A stretch of DNA of 64,000 bases from Kamptonema formosum PCC 6407 (GCF_000332155.1 NZ_KB235903.1:125166-189165); one strand, 5' to 3'. Positions 35,136-45,055 are shown, numbered from the stretch's first letter. Translations and numbers: made by a program. Notes: a model not told the origin generated them from the sequence alone.

Positions 35136-36455
35136 ATGAAATGGTTTGAGCAATTTGAGCAATTTATTGCAATCCCCCAACTCAGCAAGTGGTTCATCAT
35201 TGCTTGTATTGTTGGCATTCTTTCCGGCTTAGGTTCTGCGGCTCTCCTAGTATCTTTAGATTGGGCAACAAATTGGCGAGAATCTCATCTCTGGATAATA
35301 GCCCTATTGCCCTTAGCGGGATTCTTAAGTGGCTGGATTTATCATCAATATGGAAAGCAGGTAGAAGCCGGAAATAATCTTTTATTAGAAGAGATTCATA
35401 ACCCCAAAAATATTATTCCGTTACGAATGGCTCCAATGGTGCTGTTAGGTACAGATATAACTCATTTATTTGGGGGTTCCGCAGGTCGTGAAGGGACAGC
35501 ACTGCAAATTGCTGCATCACTTGCGGATCAATTAACTAAAATCTTCCACTTTAAACACGCTAATCGACGAATTTTATTAATGTCGGCTCTCAGTGGTGGA
35601 TTTGCTTCCGTTTTCGGAACTCCCTTAGCTGGAACTATCTTTGGCTTAGAGGTTTTAGCAATAGGAACTATTCAACATGATGCTCTTTTTCCTTGTTTAG
35701 TTGCAGCGGTTGTAGGCGATCGCATTACCCTAGTTTTGGGATTACATCATACAGCATACCGCCATGCTCCCTTTGTACCAACCATCACCCCAATGGCGCT
35801 TATTTCTGCCATTATCGCTGGTGCAATCTTCGGGATTGTAGCAATGATTTTCGCTAAATTAACTCACAAAATTAGCCACTTTTTCAAAGCAAAAATTTCC
35901 TATCCTCCTTTACGTCCTGCGATCGGTGGTACGATTGTTGTACTGAGTGTCTGGGCGATGGGATCGAGTAAGTACATCGGTTTAGGTATTCCTACCATTG
36001 TCGATGCGTTTTACAGTCAGTTACCGCCCTGGGATTTTGCTGCAAAAATAGCGTTAACAGCTTTGACTTTAGGGGCCGGATTTAAAGGAGGAGAAGTGAC
36101 TCCTCTATTTTTTATTGGTGCAACATTAGGCAATGCTTTGTCCTTAATTTTGGCTTTGCCAGCACCTTTATTGGCAGGAATGGGGTTTGTTGCTGTCTTT
36201 GGCGGTGCAGCGAATACACCGATAGCTTCAACTTTAATGGGAATTGAACTTTTTGGTCTGGAATCGGGGGTATTTATTGCTATTGCTTGTGTAATGAGCT
36301 ATGTTTTTTCAGGTCATGCTGGTATTTATAGTTCGCAGCGAATTGGCTCTAGTAAATATTATTTTATGTCGATGAAAGAAGGGATAAATTTGTCTGAAAA
36401 TAAGCAGGAAGATGCGGCAGATGTAAAAGAGAATATTAAAGAAAAGCCTGAGTGA
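35136..36455 (+). CDS. CLC-F-type fluoride/proton antiporter
   Basis: 439 aa from the ATG seven bases after taggag. CLC fold with about ten membrane segments. The ion-pathway loop that is GSGIP in chloride CLCs reads EAGNNLLLEE (residues 78-86), and the second motif is GGSAGREGT (113-121); both patterns are those of the CLC-F (EriC-F) subfamily that exports fluoride. VFGGAANTPIA lies in the C-terminal half. No CBS domains; the tail is short and acidic. It is the second gene of the riboswitch-controlled operon. Confidence 0.92.
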   Translation: MKWFEQFEQFIAIPQLSKWFIIACIVGILSGLGSAALLVSLDWATNWRESHLWIIALLPLAGFLSGWIYHQYGKQVEAGNNLLLEEIHNPKNIIPLRMAPMVLLGTDITHLFGGSAGREGTALQIAASLADQLTKIFHFKHANRRILLMSALSGGFASVFGTPLAGTIFGLEVLAIGTIQHDALFPCLVAAVVGDRITLVLGLHHTAYRHAPFVPTITPMALISAIIAGAIFGIVAMIFAKLTHKISHFFKAKISYPPLRPAIGGTIVVLSVWAMGSSKYIGLGIPTIVDAFYSQLPPWDFAAKIALTALTLGAGFKGGEVTPLFFIGATLGNALSLILALPAPLLAGMGFVAVFGGAANTPIASTLMGIELFGLESGVFIAIACVMSYVFSGHAGIYSSQRIGSSKYYFMSMKEGINLSENKQEDAADVKENIKEKPE

Positions 36456-36752
36456 TTATAAATTTTGTAAATCATCTATCTGGTCTAGTTCTTATCTATA
36501 TTTAATTCTGGGGTGATTTTGCTATTGTCAGCTTTCCAGTTAGCAAACCACAAGCCAGTTTTATAACAAGTTTCAGGAGCTTAAATCTTCCTTCTTCCTT
36601 CTCAGGTACGCTAAACCGTACCTCTGGATTCGCGTTCTCCTCCATGCTCAGCCTGTAAAGTACCGATACAATGTCAATAAGTATAAAAAGCAATCAAATT
36701 GCTCACTTACATAGATTACTAGAGAAGCGACTGCCGGAAGGAGAACACGCAA

Positions 36753-37601
36753 ATGAACCAAGTAAAAACTGTTGCATTGTTAGGCCTATTAAGCGGTCTT
36801 TTAGTTACCGTTAGCTATTGGGTAATTGGAGGCAGTGGTGGCGCTCTGATCGGTATTGCCTTAGCTGCCGTGATGAATTTGGGTTCTTGGTTTTACTCCG
36901 ATCGAATTGCTTTAGCAGCTTACGGAGCTCAACCAGTAACTCCTAATCAAGCGCCGGGACTTTATAGCATAGTAGAAAATTTGTCACAGCGTGCGAGTTT
37001 GCCTATGCCGGCAGTTTACATTATTCCTAGTCCGGCGGCTAATGCTTTCGCCACTGGTCGTGACCCAGAACACGCTGCGGTTGCTGTTACTGAAGGCATT
37101 ATGAATATGTTGCCTGATGATGAACTTGAAGCCGTACTCGCGCACGAATTAAGCCACATTAATAATCGCGATACTCTCACCCAAGCTGTTGCGGCTACGG
37201 TTGCTGGTGCTATTTCTTTGTTAGCACAAATGGCGAGTTATAGTATGTGGTTTGGGGGTTCGCGAGATGATGACAATGGTCGCAATCCTTTGGGGTTGTT
37301 GTTGAGTATTATTTTGGCCCCTGTAGCAGCATCGGTGATTCAGTTGGCAATTTCACGCACGCGGGAATTTTCTGCTGATGCGGGTGCGGCTAAGTTAACT
37401 GGAAATCCCCGTGCTTTGGCCCGTGCTTTACAACGTTTAGAAAGCAGCGCAAGGCAGATGCCGTTGGATGGTAATCCCGCTTTTGAACCGCTTTTGATCA
37501 TCAATTCTTTCTCTGGTGATTGGTTGAAAAATCTATTCTCTACTCACCCTTCAACAGAAGCACGGATTGAGAATTTGTTGAAGCTAGAGCAACAATTGTA
37601 G
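36753..37601 (+). CDS. htpX: Membrane zinc metalloprotease HtpX
   Basis: 282 aa. Two N-terminal membrane helices (5-25, 30-48) precede the catalytic HELSH (131-135, AVLAHELSHINNRD). A second hydrophobic pair lies at 143-160 and 180-200, and the third zinc ligand is in REFSADAGAAKL. It degrades misfolded membrane proteins. The ATG follows ggaaggag. Paralogous in fold to the M48 gene at 17.8 kb, but HtpX-type in layout. Confidence 0.93.
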   Translation: MNQVKTVALLGLLSGLLVTVSYWVIGGSGGALIGIALAAVMNLGSWFYSDRIALAAYGAQPVTPNQAPGLYSIVENLSQRASLPMPAVYIIPSPAANAFATGRDPEHAAVAVTEGIMNMLPDDELEAVLAHELSHINNRDTLTQAVAATVAGAISLLAQMASYSMWFGGSRDDDNGRNPLGLLLSIILAPVAASVIQLAISRTREFSADAGAAKLTGNPRALARALQRLESSARQMPLDGNPAFEPLLIINSFSGDWLKNLFSTHPSTEARIENLLKLEQQL

Positions 37602-37604
37602 ATA

Positions 37605-37662
37605 TTAACTGTTAACTGTTAACTGTTAACTGATAACTGGTAACTGGTAACTGGTAATTGCA
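37605..37662. repeat. Heptamer array (ttaactg/gtaactg)
   Basis: About eight copies of taactgt/taactgg just after htpX. Confidence 0.88.
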
Positions 37663-37683
37663 ACTTTCCAGGCATACTTAAAT

Positions 37684-37756
37684 GTAGGGTGGGCGCTCGC
37701 TGATAACCATCTACGACTATAAGTTACAGCTTTTTGGCAGCGAGCGCCCACCTTAC
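37684..37756. repeat. Palindromic repeat, gtaaggtgggcgctcgcc family
   Basis: gtagggtgggcgctcgc and gcgagcgcccaccttac with an AT-rich centre; third copy in the window. It ends 62 bases before the next start. Confidence 0.9.
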
Positions 37757-37817
37757 GAAGGTCTACAAAAGTCAAAATTCAGAGTCCTCAGTTCTCATTA
37801 ATTTAGGAGAAACGATT

Positions 37818-38420
37818 ATGACAGATGAAACTAATATCCCCCAAGAGTCTTCAATTGTTGGGCCGGTCAGTGAAGAAACTACAGACTTGGTAAAAGCAGA
37901 GATGCCTAACGCTAGCGAAGATGTGATTAAGGAAACTGCTGCGCTATTTGAAGCGGTTAAGAAGCGAGTGCAAACAGAAATGCAAGCAGCTACCGATTTG
38001 ACTCGCGAGGCTTATGAAAAAGCGGTGACAAAAGCCCAGCAAAGTGTTGAAGAAAATCAGATTACTGTTAAAGAACGGATGGAAGAAGCCGTGCGGTTAG
38101 TGCAACAGGAAGCTGAGAAAAATTGGCTGGTAGTAGATGCGATTAAAACGCGAGCACAGGCAGAGGTACAGTCTGCTGGTGAAGTCAGCCGCGATACTTA
38201 TCTAAAAGCGGTTCGGGAAGCACGAACAGCGGTAGAAGAAAATAAGTTGATTGAACGCGATCGCATTGAGCAAGCTGTCGAACAAATCCAAAGAGAAGCT
38301 GATAAAAACTGGCACGTTATTGTCAGCGAAATTGAGTCAATTGGTGTGAAACTCACTGATGCTGCTAGGTCGGCTTGGAATGCGCTAACAGCTTTTTTTG
38401 ATAAGTCTAATCGTCATTAA
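37818..38420 (+). CDS. Helical repeat protein with duplicated 60-residue unit
   Basis: 200 aa from the ATG that follows taggaga. It is nearly all charged helix. Two homologous units of about 60 residues are visible: VQTEMQAATDLTREAYEKAV...QQEAEKNW and AQAEVQSAGEVSRDTYLKAV...QREADKNWHV. The style resembles stress-related, LEA- or apolipoprotein-like helical proteins of cyanobacteria. No signal or membrane span. Function unknown. A good intrinsic terminator follows. Confidence 0.72.
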   Translation: MTDETNIPQESSIVGPVSEETTDLVKAEMPNASEDVIKETAALFEAVKKRVQTEMQAATDLTREAYEKAVTKAQQSVEENQITVKERMEEAVRLVQQEAEKNWLVVDAIKTRAQAEVQSAGEVSRDTYLKAVREARTAVEENKLIERDRIEQAVEQIQREADKNWHVIVSEIESIGVKLTDAARSAWNALTAFFDKSNRH

Positions 38421-38457
38421 AGGCAATCGCCACCTCCTTTTAGATTGACCGCAAAAG

Positions 38458-38500
38458 CTGGTTTACTTACAGGTTTTACCTAAGAGTAATCCAGTTTTTT
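38458..38500 (+). terminator. Intrinsic terminator of the helical repeat gene
   Basis: ctggtttact...agtaatccag with one mismatch, followed directly by TTTTTT. Confidence 0.75.
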
Positions 38501-38596
38501 AATGGCTAATTGTTAATCATAACACAATTAATCGTTAAACAAAGTTTAAAATGAATTTAATAATAAGCTGTTAAGCTTAGAAGCGCCTATACAGAA

Positions 38597-39076
38597 ATGA
38601 GAGTGAAACTAATGGGTGCGTGGCGTTATTTACTACGAGGAATAATTTGCGGAATATTAAGTTTAGCAGCGATCGCATCAACGGCTTTAGGTGAAATTAA
38701 AGAACTCGACTTTACTATCAATTCTAATGGTAGCGAGTCCTTTGGCAGCTTAATTCAGCAAGCAGAAGAATATGCTAAAACTTCAATAGATCGGGAATTT
38801 AAAGCCGATCCGAATCTTACCGAAATTTCGATCGTCATTTTAATAGATCGGCAGAAGCAAGTAGTCCCAATTCTGCGGTCAAGGGTTTCGCGATCGCAGT
38901 GGCAGAGAGATACTCGCATTGACCAGTGGACTAGATATTTCGGCGATGCTAAAATCCTATTAGGTTTAAGAAATACTAATTTACCTCAAGCAAGTTTTCC
39001 AGCTTCCCAAACCAGCTTACCCTTCTCCGAACGACGGCGCTTGATAGAAAATGACCCTGGCTTTAGAGATGACTGA
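38597..39076 (+). CDS. Secreted protein of unknown function
   Basis: 159 aa. The N-terminus MRVKLMGAWRYLLRGIICGI is a signal peptide or anchor with hydrophobic core to about residue 31. The remainder has ELDFTINSNGSESFGSLIQQ and VILIDRQKQVVPILRSRVSRSQW, a pattern like exported cyanobacterial proteins with no named function. A second ATG five codons in is also possible. It precedes phoX by about 240 bases but does not clearly share its promoter. Confidence 0.65.
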   Translation: MRVKLMGAWRYLLRGIICGILSLAAIASTALGEIKELDFTINSNGSESFGSLIQQAEEYAKTSIDREFKADPNLTEISIVILIDRQKQVVPILRSRVSRSQWQRDTRIDQWTRYFGDAKILLGLRNTNLPQASFPASQTSLPFSERRRLIENDPGFRDD

Positions 39077-39220
39077 TTGTGGCAAAAGCAGAAAGTATTT
39101 TTCAAAAATAAGGGGAAACATAGCATAAATTTAACACTTTAGATCGCGAAAGCTACTTTAGATAGATTATTCTTAGATTAAGAAACAGCCAATAAAGCTA
39201 TACTATTCGATCGATATTTA

Positions 39221-39247
39221 TTAACAATTGCATTAACGAACTTTAAC
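39221..39247 (+). promoter_or_regulatory. Possible Pho box upstream of phoX
   Basis: Three TTAAC pentamers at 39221, 39233 and 39243 (spacing 12 and 10). Cyanobacterial PhoB-type (SphR) sites are tandem TTAAC-containing octamers at 11-base spacing, so the match is approximate. The phosphatase downstream supports it. Confidence 0.45.
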
Positions 39248-39313
39248 TTGACAGGGGTATGTTCTATGGGAGAAATAAATATTAAAAACGTGAGTCAGGG
39301 CTAAAACAGTTTC

Positions 39314-41650
39314 ATGTCACAAATTACTCGCAGGCAATTACTAATTTTCTTTGGAAGCAGTGCTGCCGCAAGCGTACTAGCGCCCCAACTAAGTCAAAAA
39401 TTATTGGGCGACTCCGCCGTAGCTCAGGCTCAAGTTCCCCTGACCTTTACTCCAGTACGCCTACCCCACCCGCTCCCCATTTACCAAAAACGGTCGAGCT
39501 TCATACCAACAGGAATCGAGAAGGGCACGATCGCACCTGCCTCAGCAGATACCAAGCTGGTAAATTACACCGTTATGGATGACGTGATCGTACCGCCAGA
39601 GTACGAACGTTATGTAATAGTGCGTTGGGGCGATCGCGTCTTCCCCGATCGAGCCGACTACTTCGGCTACAACTGCGATTACACCGCCTTCATCCCCAAT
39701 CGCGGCAGCGACAGCGACGGCTACCTCTGGGTCAATCACGAATACGTCTCCTACCCCATGTCCAAGGTAGCGCCAGCCGAGACAACGGAAGACCTCACAG
39801 CCTTCCCAACCACAGATCGCACCGTACTCGGTCTAGATTTATCTGTGAAAAATCGCGCCACCCTGGGCGAGTTCATGTACAACTTAGGCGGCTCCATCCT
39901 CCGAATTGTCAAAACCAGCGATCGCTTCCAAGTAGTCCCCAGTGACTCCAAAAACCGCCGCATTCACGGTCTTTCTGGCTTAGCCATCAACAGCCAGCGT
40001 TCTGACCAATATAAAAACGTCACATCTTGGGGCAACAGACAAGGCGACAATAACTTCTTATACGGCACTGGCCCCGCCGCTACCCAAGTTTTCGAGCAAG
40101 TCAACTCAGACGGCCTCGGCAACCGCATCATCGGCACCGCTTACAATTGCTCAGGCGGCACCACTCCTTGGGGAACCATTCTCTCTGGCGAAGAAAACTT
40201 TCAAGGTAGCGAACTATTTTTCGTCGGAGTTCAGGAAAACATCAAACCGAATGGCAGCCAGACAAGCTACATTAACGGCACGACAGGTTCAGAGTTCGGC
40301 TTAACCGGCGAAAAGTACGGCTGGATGGTCGAAGTCGATCCCGCTGAACCCAACTTCCGCCCCCGCAAACACACCTGGTTAGGGCGCTTCCGCCACGAAA
40401 ACATTGCCATTCGCGCAGAAGCAGGGGGGCGGCTAGTCGCTTACATGGGAGACGATCGCCGAGGTGGCCACACCTGGAAATTTGTCAGCAATGGGACAAT
40501 TGGAGATATCAACGACAAAAGTAACAGCGGCTTGTTTGAAAACGGGACGCTGTATGTAGCTCGTTACAACCGCGACTTTACAGGCGAATGGATTCCCTTA
40601 ACCTTAAATGCTCGTACCAATCCGATCGCACCCTCAATTCTCGCTGAAGCTGAGATCGCAAGTCTCGGTCAAGCTCAAAGAAATGCTCCCTTCCGCTTAC
40701 CAAAGCGCAAAGGAATTGCCGGTCAAACTGACGACGGCGGTTCCTTCGTGGTGGATACTACCAATGAAGCCAAAGTGCTGTCAGATTATCGCAATAAGAC
40801 CCTCGCAGATTTCTACACCAGTCAAGGTGCAGTTTTAGTCGATGCCTTTTTAGCAGCCAATCTCATTGGTGGAACTCCCACAGCGCGGCCAGAGGATTTA
40901 GAAATTAACCCGCTGACTAAGGAAGTTTTCATTGCCTATACTGACGGCGCACCCGGAAGTGACGGCTATCCTGACTCCCGCATTTTTGTTGTCGCCAAGT
41001 ACAACCGCAATGTCAACAGCGTCCAGCAGTCGGGAGGGCTTTACAAGATTATTGAAAACAGCGCTGATGGTACTGGTACAACTTTCCGCTGGCAACGGTT
41101 TGCCCAAGGTGGAGAAGCGGGGGCGAAAGATGGCGCTGGTTTCGCCAGTGTAGACAACATCCTTTTCGATCGCCAAGGAAACGTTTGGGGGGTCACGGAT
41201 ATGTCTACTGGTACTCACAACGGTTTTGATGTCGGTGCCGCTGGCAAGCCAAACTCCATCGATCACAGCAAGTCGGGGAATATAGCTGAGTTTACGGGAA
41301 TTTTCGGCAACAACTGGCTGTTTATGATTCCCACTACAGGCGCGAATGCCGGAGAGGTGATTCCCTTTGCTTACGGGCCAAACCGCTGCGAGATGACTGG
41401 GCCAACTTTAGTTGGGAATACGCTGATCCTTGCAGTGCAGCATCCGGGAGAAGATTGCCCAATTGATGACGGAACTGTGTTGCAGCGATCGATCGAGATG
41501 CTGGATTTGAATGGGAGTTTGTTTACTCAGACGCGGGTAGTGTTGCGTGGTAGCAGTTGGCCGAGCAATATTGAGAAAGATGCTCGCCTTGTACCTCGGC
41601 CTTCTGTGGTTGGTATTCGTCGTGTTGATTCTAATAGCAGGTTTATCTAG
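39314..41650 (+). CDS. phoX: PhoX-type alkaline phosphatase (DUF839), Tat-exported
   Basis: 778 aa. The Tat signal is SQITRRQLLIFFGSSAAASV with cleavage likely after VAQAQV. The body has PhoX/DUF839 features: YVIVRWGDRVFPD, YLWVNHEYVSYPMSK, GEENFQGSELFF, RKHTWLGRFRHENIAI and AYMGDDRRGGHTWKFVS. PhoX is a Ca/Fe phosphomonoesterase that works in the periplasm or outside the cell to gain phosphate. It is monocistronic. A possible Pho box lies upstream, which suggests induction by phosphate starvation. Confidence 0.88.
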   Translation: MSQITRRQLLIFFGSSAAASVLAPQLSQKLLGDSAVAQAQVPLTFTPVRLPHPLPIYQKRSSFIPTGIEKGTIAPASADTKLVNYTVMDDVIVPPEYERYVIVRWGDRVFPDRADYFGYNCDYTAFIPNRGSDSDGYLWVNHEYVSYPMSKVAPAETTEDLTAFPTTDRTVLGLDLSVKNRATLGEFMYNLGGSILRIVKTSDRFQVVPSDSKNRRIHGLSGLAINSQRSDQYKNVTSWGNRQGDNNFLYGTGPAATQVFEQVNSDGLGNRIIGTAYNCSGGTTPWGTILSGEENFQGSELFFVGVQENIKPNGSQTSYINGTTGSEFGLTGEKYGWMVEVDPAEPNFRPRKHTWLGRFRHENIAIRAEAGGRLVAYMGDDRRGGHTWKFVSNGTIGDINDKSNSGLFENGTLYVARYNRDFTGEWIPLTLNARTNPIAPSILAEAEIASLGQAQRNAPFRLPKRKGIAGQTDDGGSFVVDTTNEAKVLSDYRNKTLADFYTSQGAVLVDAFLAANLIGGTPTARPEDLEINPLTKEVFIAYTDGAPGSDGYPDSRIFVVAKYNRNVNSVQQSGGLYKIIENSADGTGTTFRWQRFAQGGEAGAKDGAGFASVDNILFDRQGNVWGVTDMSTGTHNGFDVGAAGKPNSIDHSKSGNIAEFTGIFGNNWLFMIPTTGANAGEVIPFAYGPNRCEMTGPTLVGNTLILAVQHPGEDCPIDDGTVLQRSIEMLDLNGSLFTQTRVVLRGSSWPSNIEKDARLVPRPSVVGIRRVDSNSRFI

Positions 41651-41720
41651 AAGGTTGACAGTTTAGTTGAATAGGGGGCGGCAATGCTCATAGGTGTCAA
41701 CTTAACGTCAAACCCTTAAT

Positions 41721-41970
41721 CCGACAGGGTTAAAACCCCTGTCTCAAAGAGCAAGTCCTCTGAAGAGGACTAATACAGCGGATTCCAGGTTTATGAAGTA
41801 CACCCCAGAAACCGGGTTTCTTCGCTTATTTATCGCCAGAAATCGGTTTTATTCAAGAAACCCGGTTTCTCTGTACCTCACTGACCTGGAAAGTGCTGTA
41901 AATTTAACAATTTTCTTCAGTCCTCTTCAGAGGACTTTAGCTATTAGGCAGGGGTTTTAACCCCTGACGG
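41721..41970. repeat. Palindromic MITE-like repeat interrupted by a second repeat
   Basis: Outer arms ccgacagggttaaaacccct / aggggttttaacccctgacgg and inner arms agtcctctgaagaggact / agtcctcttcagaggact match the element inside the membrane-protein gene at 2.7 kb. Here the loop is replaced by a further inverted repeat of about 127 bases. Confidence 0.85.
41774..41900. repeat. Inner inverted repeat nested in the outer element
   Basis: tacagcggattccaggt pairs with acctggaaagtgctgta, and inside this agaaaccgggtttctt pairs with aagaaacccggtttct. The flanking bases are TA-like (taa / taa). The inner arms match the hairpin at 10.54 kb. Confidence 0.8.
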
Positions 41971-42147
41971 GCTTTCGGATGGCAGTTGACACCAATGGGC
42001 AATGCTGCGCCCCTATTGCTAATTTGTAGATGCCTATAAAAAAGCTAGTACCCAGGGCGGCTGTAAATAAGCCGATCCAAAAGGCTATGCTGTCTTCTAT
42101 ACTGGTATGTCACCTGTAATCAAGCCTAGAGACCTGAATCAACTATC

Positions 42148-43935
42148 ATGCGAACCCACTATTGCGGCCAACTCCTAAGCGATCGTATTGGAGAGACTGT
42201 TACCCTGTGCGGATGGGTAGACCGTCGGCGCGATCACGGTGGCGTTATTTTTCTGGATTTGCGCGATCGCACCGGACTTGTGCAAATTGTCAGCGATCCC
42301 CAACGCACGCCAACTTCCTACGAAGCGGCTGACCATTTACGCAGCGAATATGTGGTTAGAATTACGGGGAAAGTGACGCGACGGCCTGAAGATTCCCTCA
42401 ATCCTAAGTTAGCGACGGGAGAGGTGGAAGTTTATGCACACGAGATTGAGTTATTGAATGCTGTTCGCAAACAGTTACCGTTTCAGGTTTCGACGGCGGA
42501 AACTGAAAGCGTGCGCGAAGACTTGCGGTTGAAGTATCGATATTTGGATTTGCGGCGCGATCGCATGAGTCGTAATTTGCAACTCCGCCACCAAGTAGTT
42601 AAAGCAATCCGCCGTCACCTCGAAGATGCGGAAAATTTCATCGAAGTAGAAACGCCAATTTTAACTCGTTCTACTCCCGAAGGTGCGAGAGATTATCTAG
42701 TTCCCAGCCGCGTCAATCCGGGGGAATGGTACGCTTTGCCACAGTCGCCGCAGTTGTTTAAACAATTATTGATGGTTTCTGGTTTTGACAGATATTATCA
42801 GATTGCCAGATGTTTTCGCGATGAAGATTTGCGGGCCGACAGACAGCCAGAATTTACTCAATTAGACATGGAAATGAGCTTCATGTCTCTGGAAGAAATC
42901 CTCGAATTAAATGAAGGTTTAACCTGTCACATATTCAAAACTGTTAAAGGGATTGATTTACACCTTCCTTTCCCCCGTTTAACCTATGCTGAAGCGATGG
43001 GACGCTACGGCAGCGATAAACCAGATACTCGCTTTGGATTAGAATTAGTCGATGTTTCCGACTTAATGAAAGATTCCGGGTTTAAGGTATTTTCGGGTGC
43101 TGTAGCCTCTGGCGGGATTGTGAAAGTATTGCCAATTCCCGGCGGGAATGATGCCATCTCAAATGTACGAATTAAACCAGGCGGTGACTTATTCAAAGAA
43201 GCCAACGAAGCAGGCGCAAAGGGTTTAGCTTATATTCGCGTCCGGGATAACGGCGAAATCGATACGATTGGCGCAATTAAAGATAACCTGAAAGAGGAAC
43301 AAAAGCAAGAATTACTCACTCGCACGGGTGCAGAACCTGGTCATTTACTATTATTTGGTGCTGGTGATGCGCCAACTGTCAATAAGACTTTAGATCGGTT
43401 GCGTTTAGCCGTTGGTCAAGAGCTAGGATTGATTGATAAGGATAAAATGAATCTGTTGTGGGTGACAGATTTTCCAATGTTTGAATGGAATGCTGATGAG
43501 AAGCGTTTAGAGGCATTACATCACCCGTTTACTGCACCGCATCCTGATGATATTAACGATCTGAAGACGGCGCGAGCCCAAGCTTACGATTTAGTCTTAA
43601 ATGGCACTGAAGTCGGCGGCGGTTCTCGTAGAATTTATCAGCGGGAAATTCAGGAAAAAGTGTTTGAGGCGATTGGATTATCGACAGAGGAAGCTTACAA
43701 TAAGTTTGGCTTTTTGTTAGATGCCTTTGAGTACGGTACGCCGCCTCACGGGGGAATTGCTTACGGTTTGGATCGATTGGTGATGCTATTAGCTGGTGAG
43801 GAGTCGATCCGCGATGTAATTGCCTTTCCGAAGACGCAGCAGGCGGGGTGTTTGTTAACGAATGCGCCGTCTGGGGTGGATGATAAACAGTTGAAAGAGT
43901 TGCACGTTCAATCAACTGCTAAGCCGAAGGTTTAG
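42148..43935 (+). CDS. aspS: Aspartyl-tRNA synthetase
   Basis: Class II synthetase, 595 aa. The anticodon-binding OB fold is N-terminal (MRTHYCGQL...[29 protein letters not shown]). Motif 2 is [20 protein letters not shown], the bacterial GAD insert occupies about 290-420, and motif 3 is [13 protein letters not shown] near the C-terminus. It charges tRNA-Asp, probably non-discriminating as in most cyanobacteria. Four bases after its stop an ATPase gene begins. Confidence 0.97.
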   Translation: MRTHYCGQLLSDRIGETVTLCGWVDRRRDHGGVIFLDLRDRTGLVQIVSDPQRTPTSYEAADHLRSEYVVRITGKVTRRPEDSLNPKLATGEVEVYAHEIELLNAVRKQLPFQVSTAETESVREDLRLKYRYLDLRRDRMSRNLQLRHQVVKAIRRHLEDAENFIEVETPILTRSTPEGARDYLVPSRVNPGEWYALPQSPQLFKQLLMVSGFDRYYQIARCFRDEDLRADRQPEFTQLDMEMSFMSLEEILELNEGLTCHIFKTVKGIDLHLPFPRLTYAEAMGRYGSDKPDTRFGLELVDVSDLMKDSGFKVFSGAVASGGIVKVLPIPGGNDAISNVRIKPGGDLFKEANEAGAKGLAYIRVRDNGEIDTIGAIKDNLKEEQKQELLTRTGAEPGHLLLFGAGDAPTVNKTLDRLRLAVGQELGLIDKDKMNLLWVTDFPMFEWNADEKRLEALHHPFTAPHPDDINDLKTARAQAYDLVLNGTEVGGGSRRIYQREIQEKVFEAIGLSTEEAYNKFGFLLDAFEYGTPPHGGIAYGLDRLVMLLAGEESIRDVIAFPKTQQAGCLLTNAPSGVDDKQLKELHVQSTAKPKV

Positions 43936-43939
43936 TGTT

Positions 43940-45055
43940 ATGAAACATCTCGATAATTTGACTATCCATCGGTTCCGAGGCCTGCGAGATTTGACCTTGC
44001 AGGACTTGGGACAGATTAACTTATTGGTTGGCGCGAACAACTCAGGTAAAACCAGTGTTTTGGAAGCAATATCAACTTATTGCCGTCCCTTAGATCCTCT
44101 GGAATGGCTGAATACATCATGGCGGCGTGAGATTAAATATTCTCGCAAACCTCAGTTGGATGCTTTGAAGTGGTTGTTTCCTCAAAATAGAGAAGTAGAT
44201 CAAGCTGATTTGTACGAGGGGGAAACGTATGTTTCTGGGAATGGCGATTTTCCTGTCAGAGAATCTAGGGCAATTTACCAAGAATTTGAAGGATTTTACG
44301 AGTTAAATGACAAGGAAAATAACACTGAATCTGAAATAGAAAGTGACGGAATAGAAAGTGACAATATTCTCCGGGGTGCTGAGTTAGAACTAAATGTTAC
44401 AACAAGTTTTGATCCAGGTGAAGAATTATCCGTAACTTTTGAAATCTGGGAAAATCAGCGTTTTATTAATAGGAAGAATCGCTCAACAGCCGTACTACCA
44501 ATTGATACAGTAACACCATTCTCTCACCGCATAGAACAGTTACAAATTAGCTTGCTATCAGAAGCTGTTTTTCTGGGAATTAAACCGGAAGTAATAAAAT
44601 TACTTCAATTAATGGATTCAGAAATTACTGATTTAGTAATTTTATCCCCAACTGGTAAACGTCCTAGTCTATATATCGACCATAAACGAATAGGTATTTC
44701 ACCTCTAAGTATTTTTGGTGACGGGGTGCGGCGTTTGCTGTTCATCGCTTTAACACTGATAAAAGTCAGAGATGGAGTTTTACTGATTGATGAAATAGAA
44801 ACAGCAATTCATACTGAAGCACTTCGCAGTTCCTTTTCGTGGATTGTACAATGGTGCAAACAGATGAACGTGCAGTTATTTGCAACTACCCACAGTTTAG
44901 AAACAATTGATGCAATCTTGGATGCTAGCAATTTGGAGACGGACTTAGTTCTTTATCGTTTAGAGAAGGAAGAGTTACAAACTAAAGCAGTTAGAATTGA
45001 ACGGGAGAGACTGCAAAGATTGCGGGAGGATTTGGGTCAGGAGGTTCGCGTGTGA
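43940..45055 (+). CDS. AAA family ATPase (AAA_15/21, OLD/RecF-like), paired with a TOPRIM protein
   Basis: 371 aa. Walker A is GANNSGKT (31-38) after HRFRGLRDLTLQDLGQINLLV, Walker B is GVLLIDEIETAIHTEALRSS near 290, and ATTHSLETIDAI is the switch His region; a signature-like SPLSIFGDGVRRLLFIAL precedes. This is the SMC/ABC-like ATPase seen in OLD-family nucleases and many defence pairs. The next gene overlaps by four bases and encodes a separate TOPRIM-like protein. Role in defence or DNA repair is inferred. Confidence 0.86.
   Translation: MKHLDNLTIHRFRGLRDLTLQDLGQINLLVGANNSGKTSVLEAISTYCRPLDPLEWLNTSWRREIKYSRKPQLDALKWLFPQNREVDQADLYEGETYVSGNGDFPVRESRAIYQEFEGFYELNDKENNTESEIESDGIESDNILRGAELELNVTTSFDPGEELSVTFEIWENQRFINRKNRSTAVLPIDTVTPFSHRIEQLQISLLSEAVFLGIKPEVIKLLQLMDSEITDLVILSPTGKRPSLYIDHKRIGISPLSIFGDGVRRLLFIALTLIKVRDGVLLIDEIETAIHTEALRSSFSWIVQWCKQMNVQLFATTHSLETIDAILDASNLETDLVLYRLEKEELQTKAVRIERERLQRLREDLGQEVRV

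Noticed and set aside
36502-36693. 63-codon minus-strand frame upstream of htpX
   Set aside because: No family features, no clear ribosome-binding site, and it occupies the htpX promoter region.
39266-39304. Short leader peptide (MGEINIKNVSQG) before phoX
   Set aside because: Only 12 codons, no ribosome-binding site and no attenuator-like hairpin.
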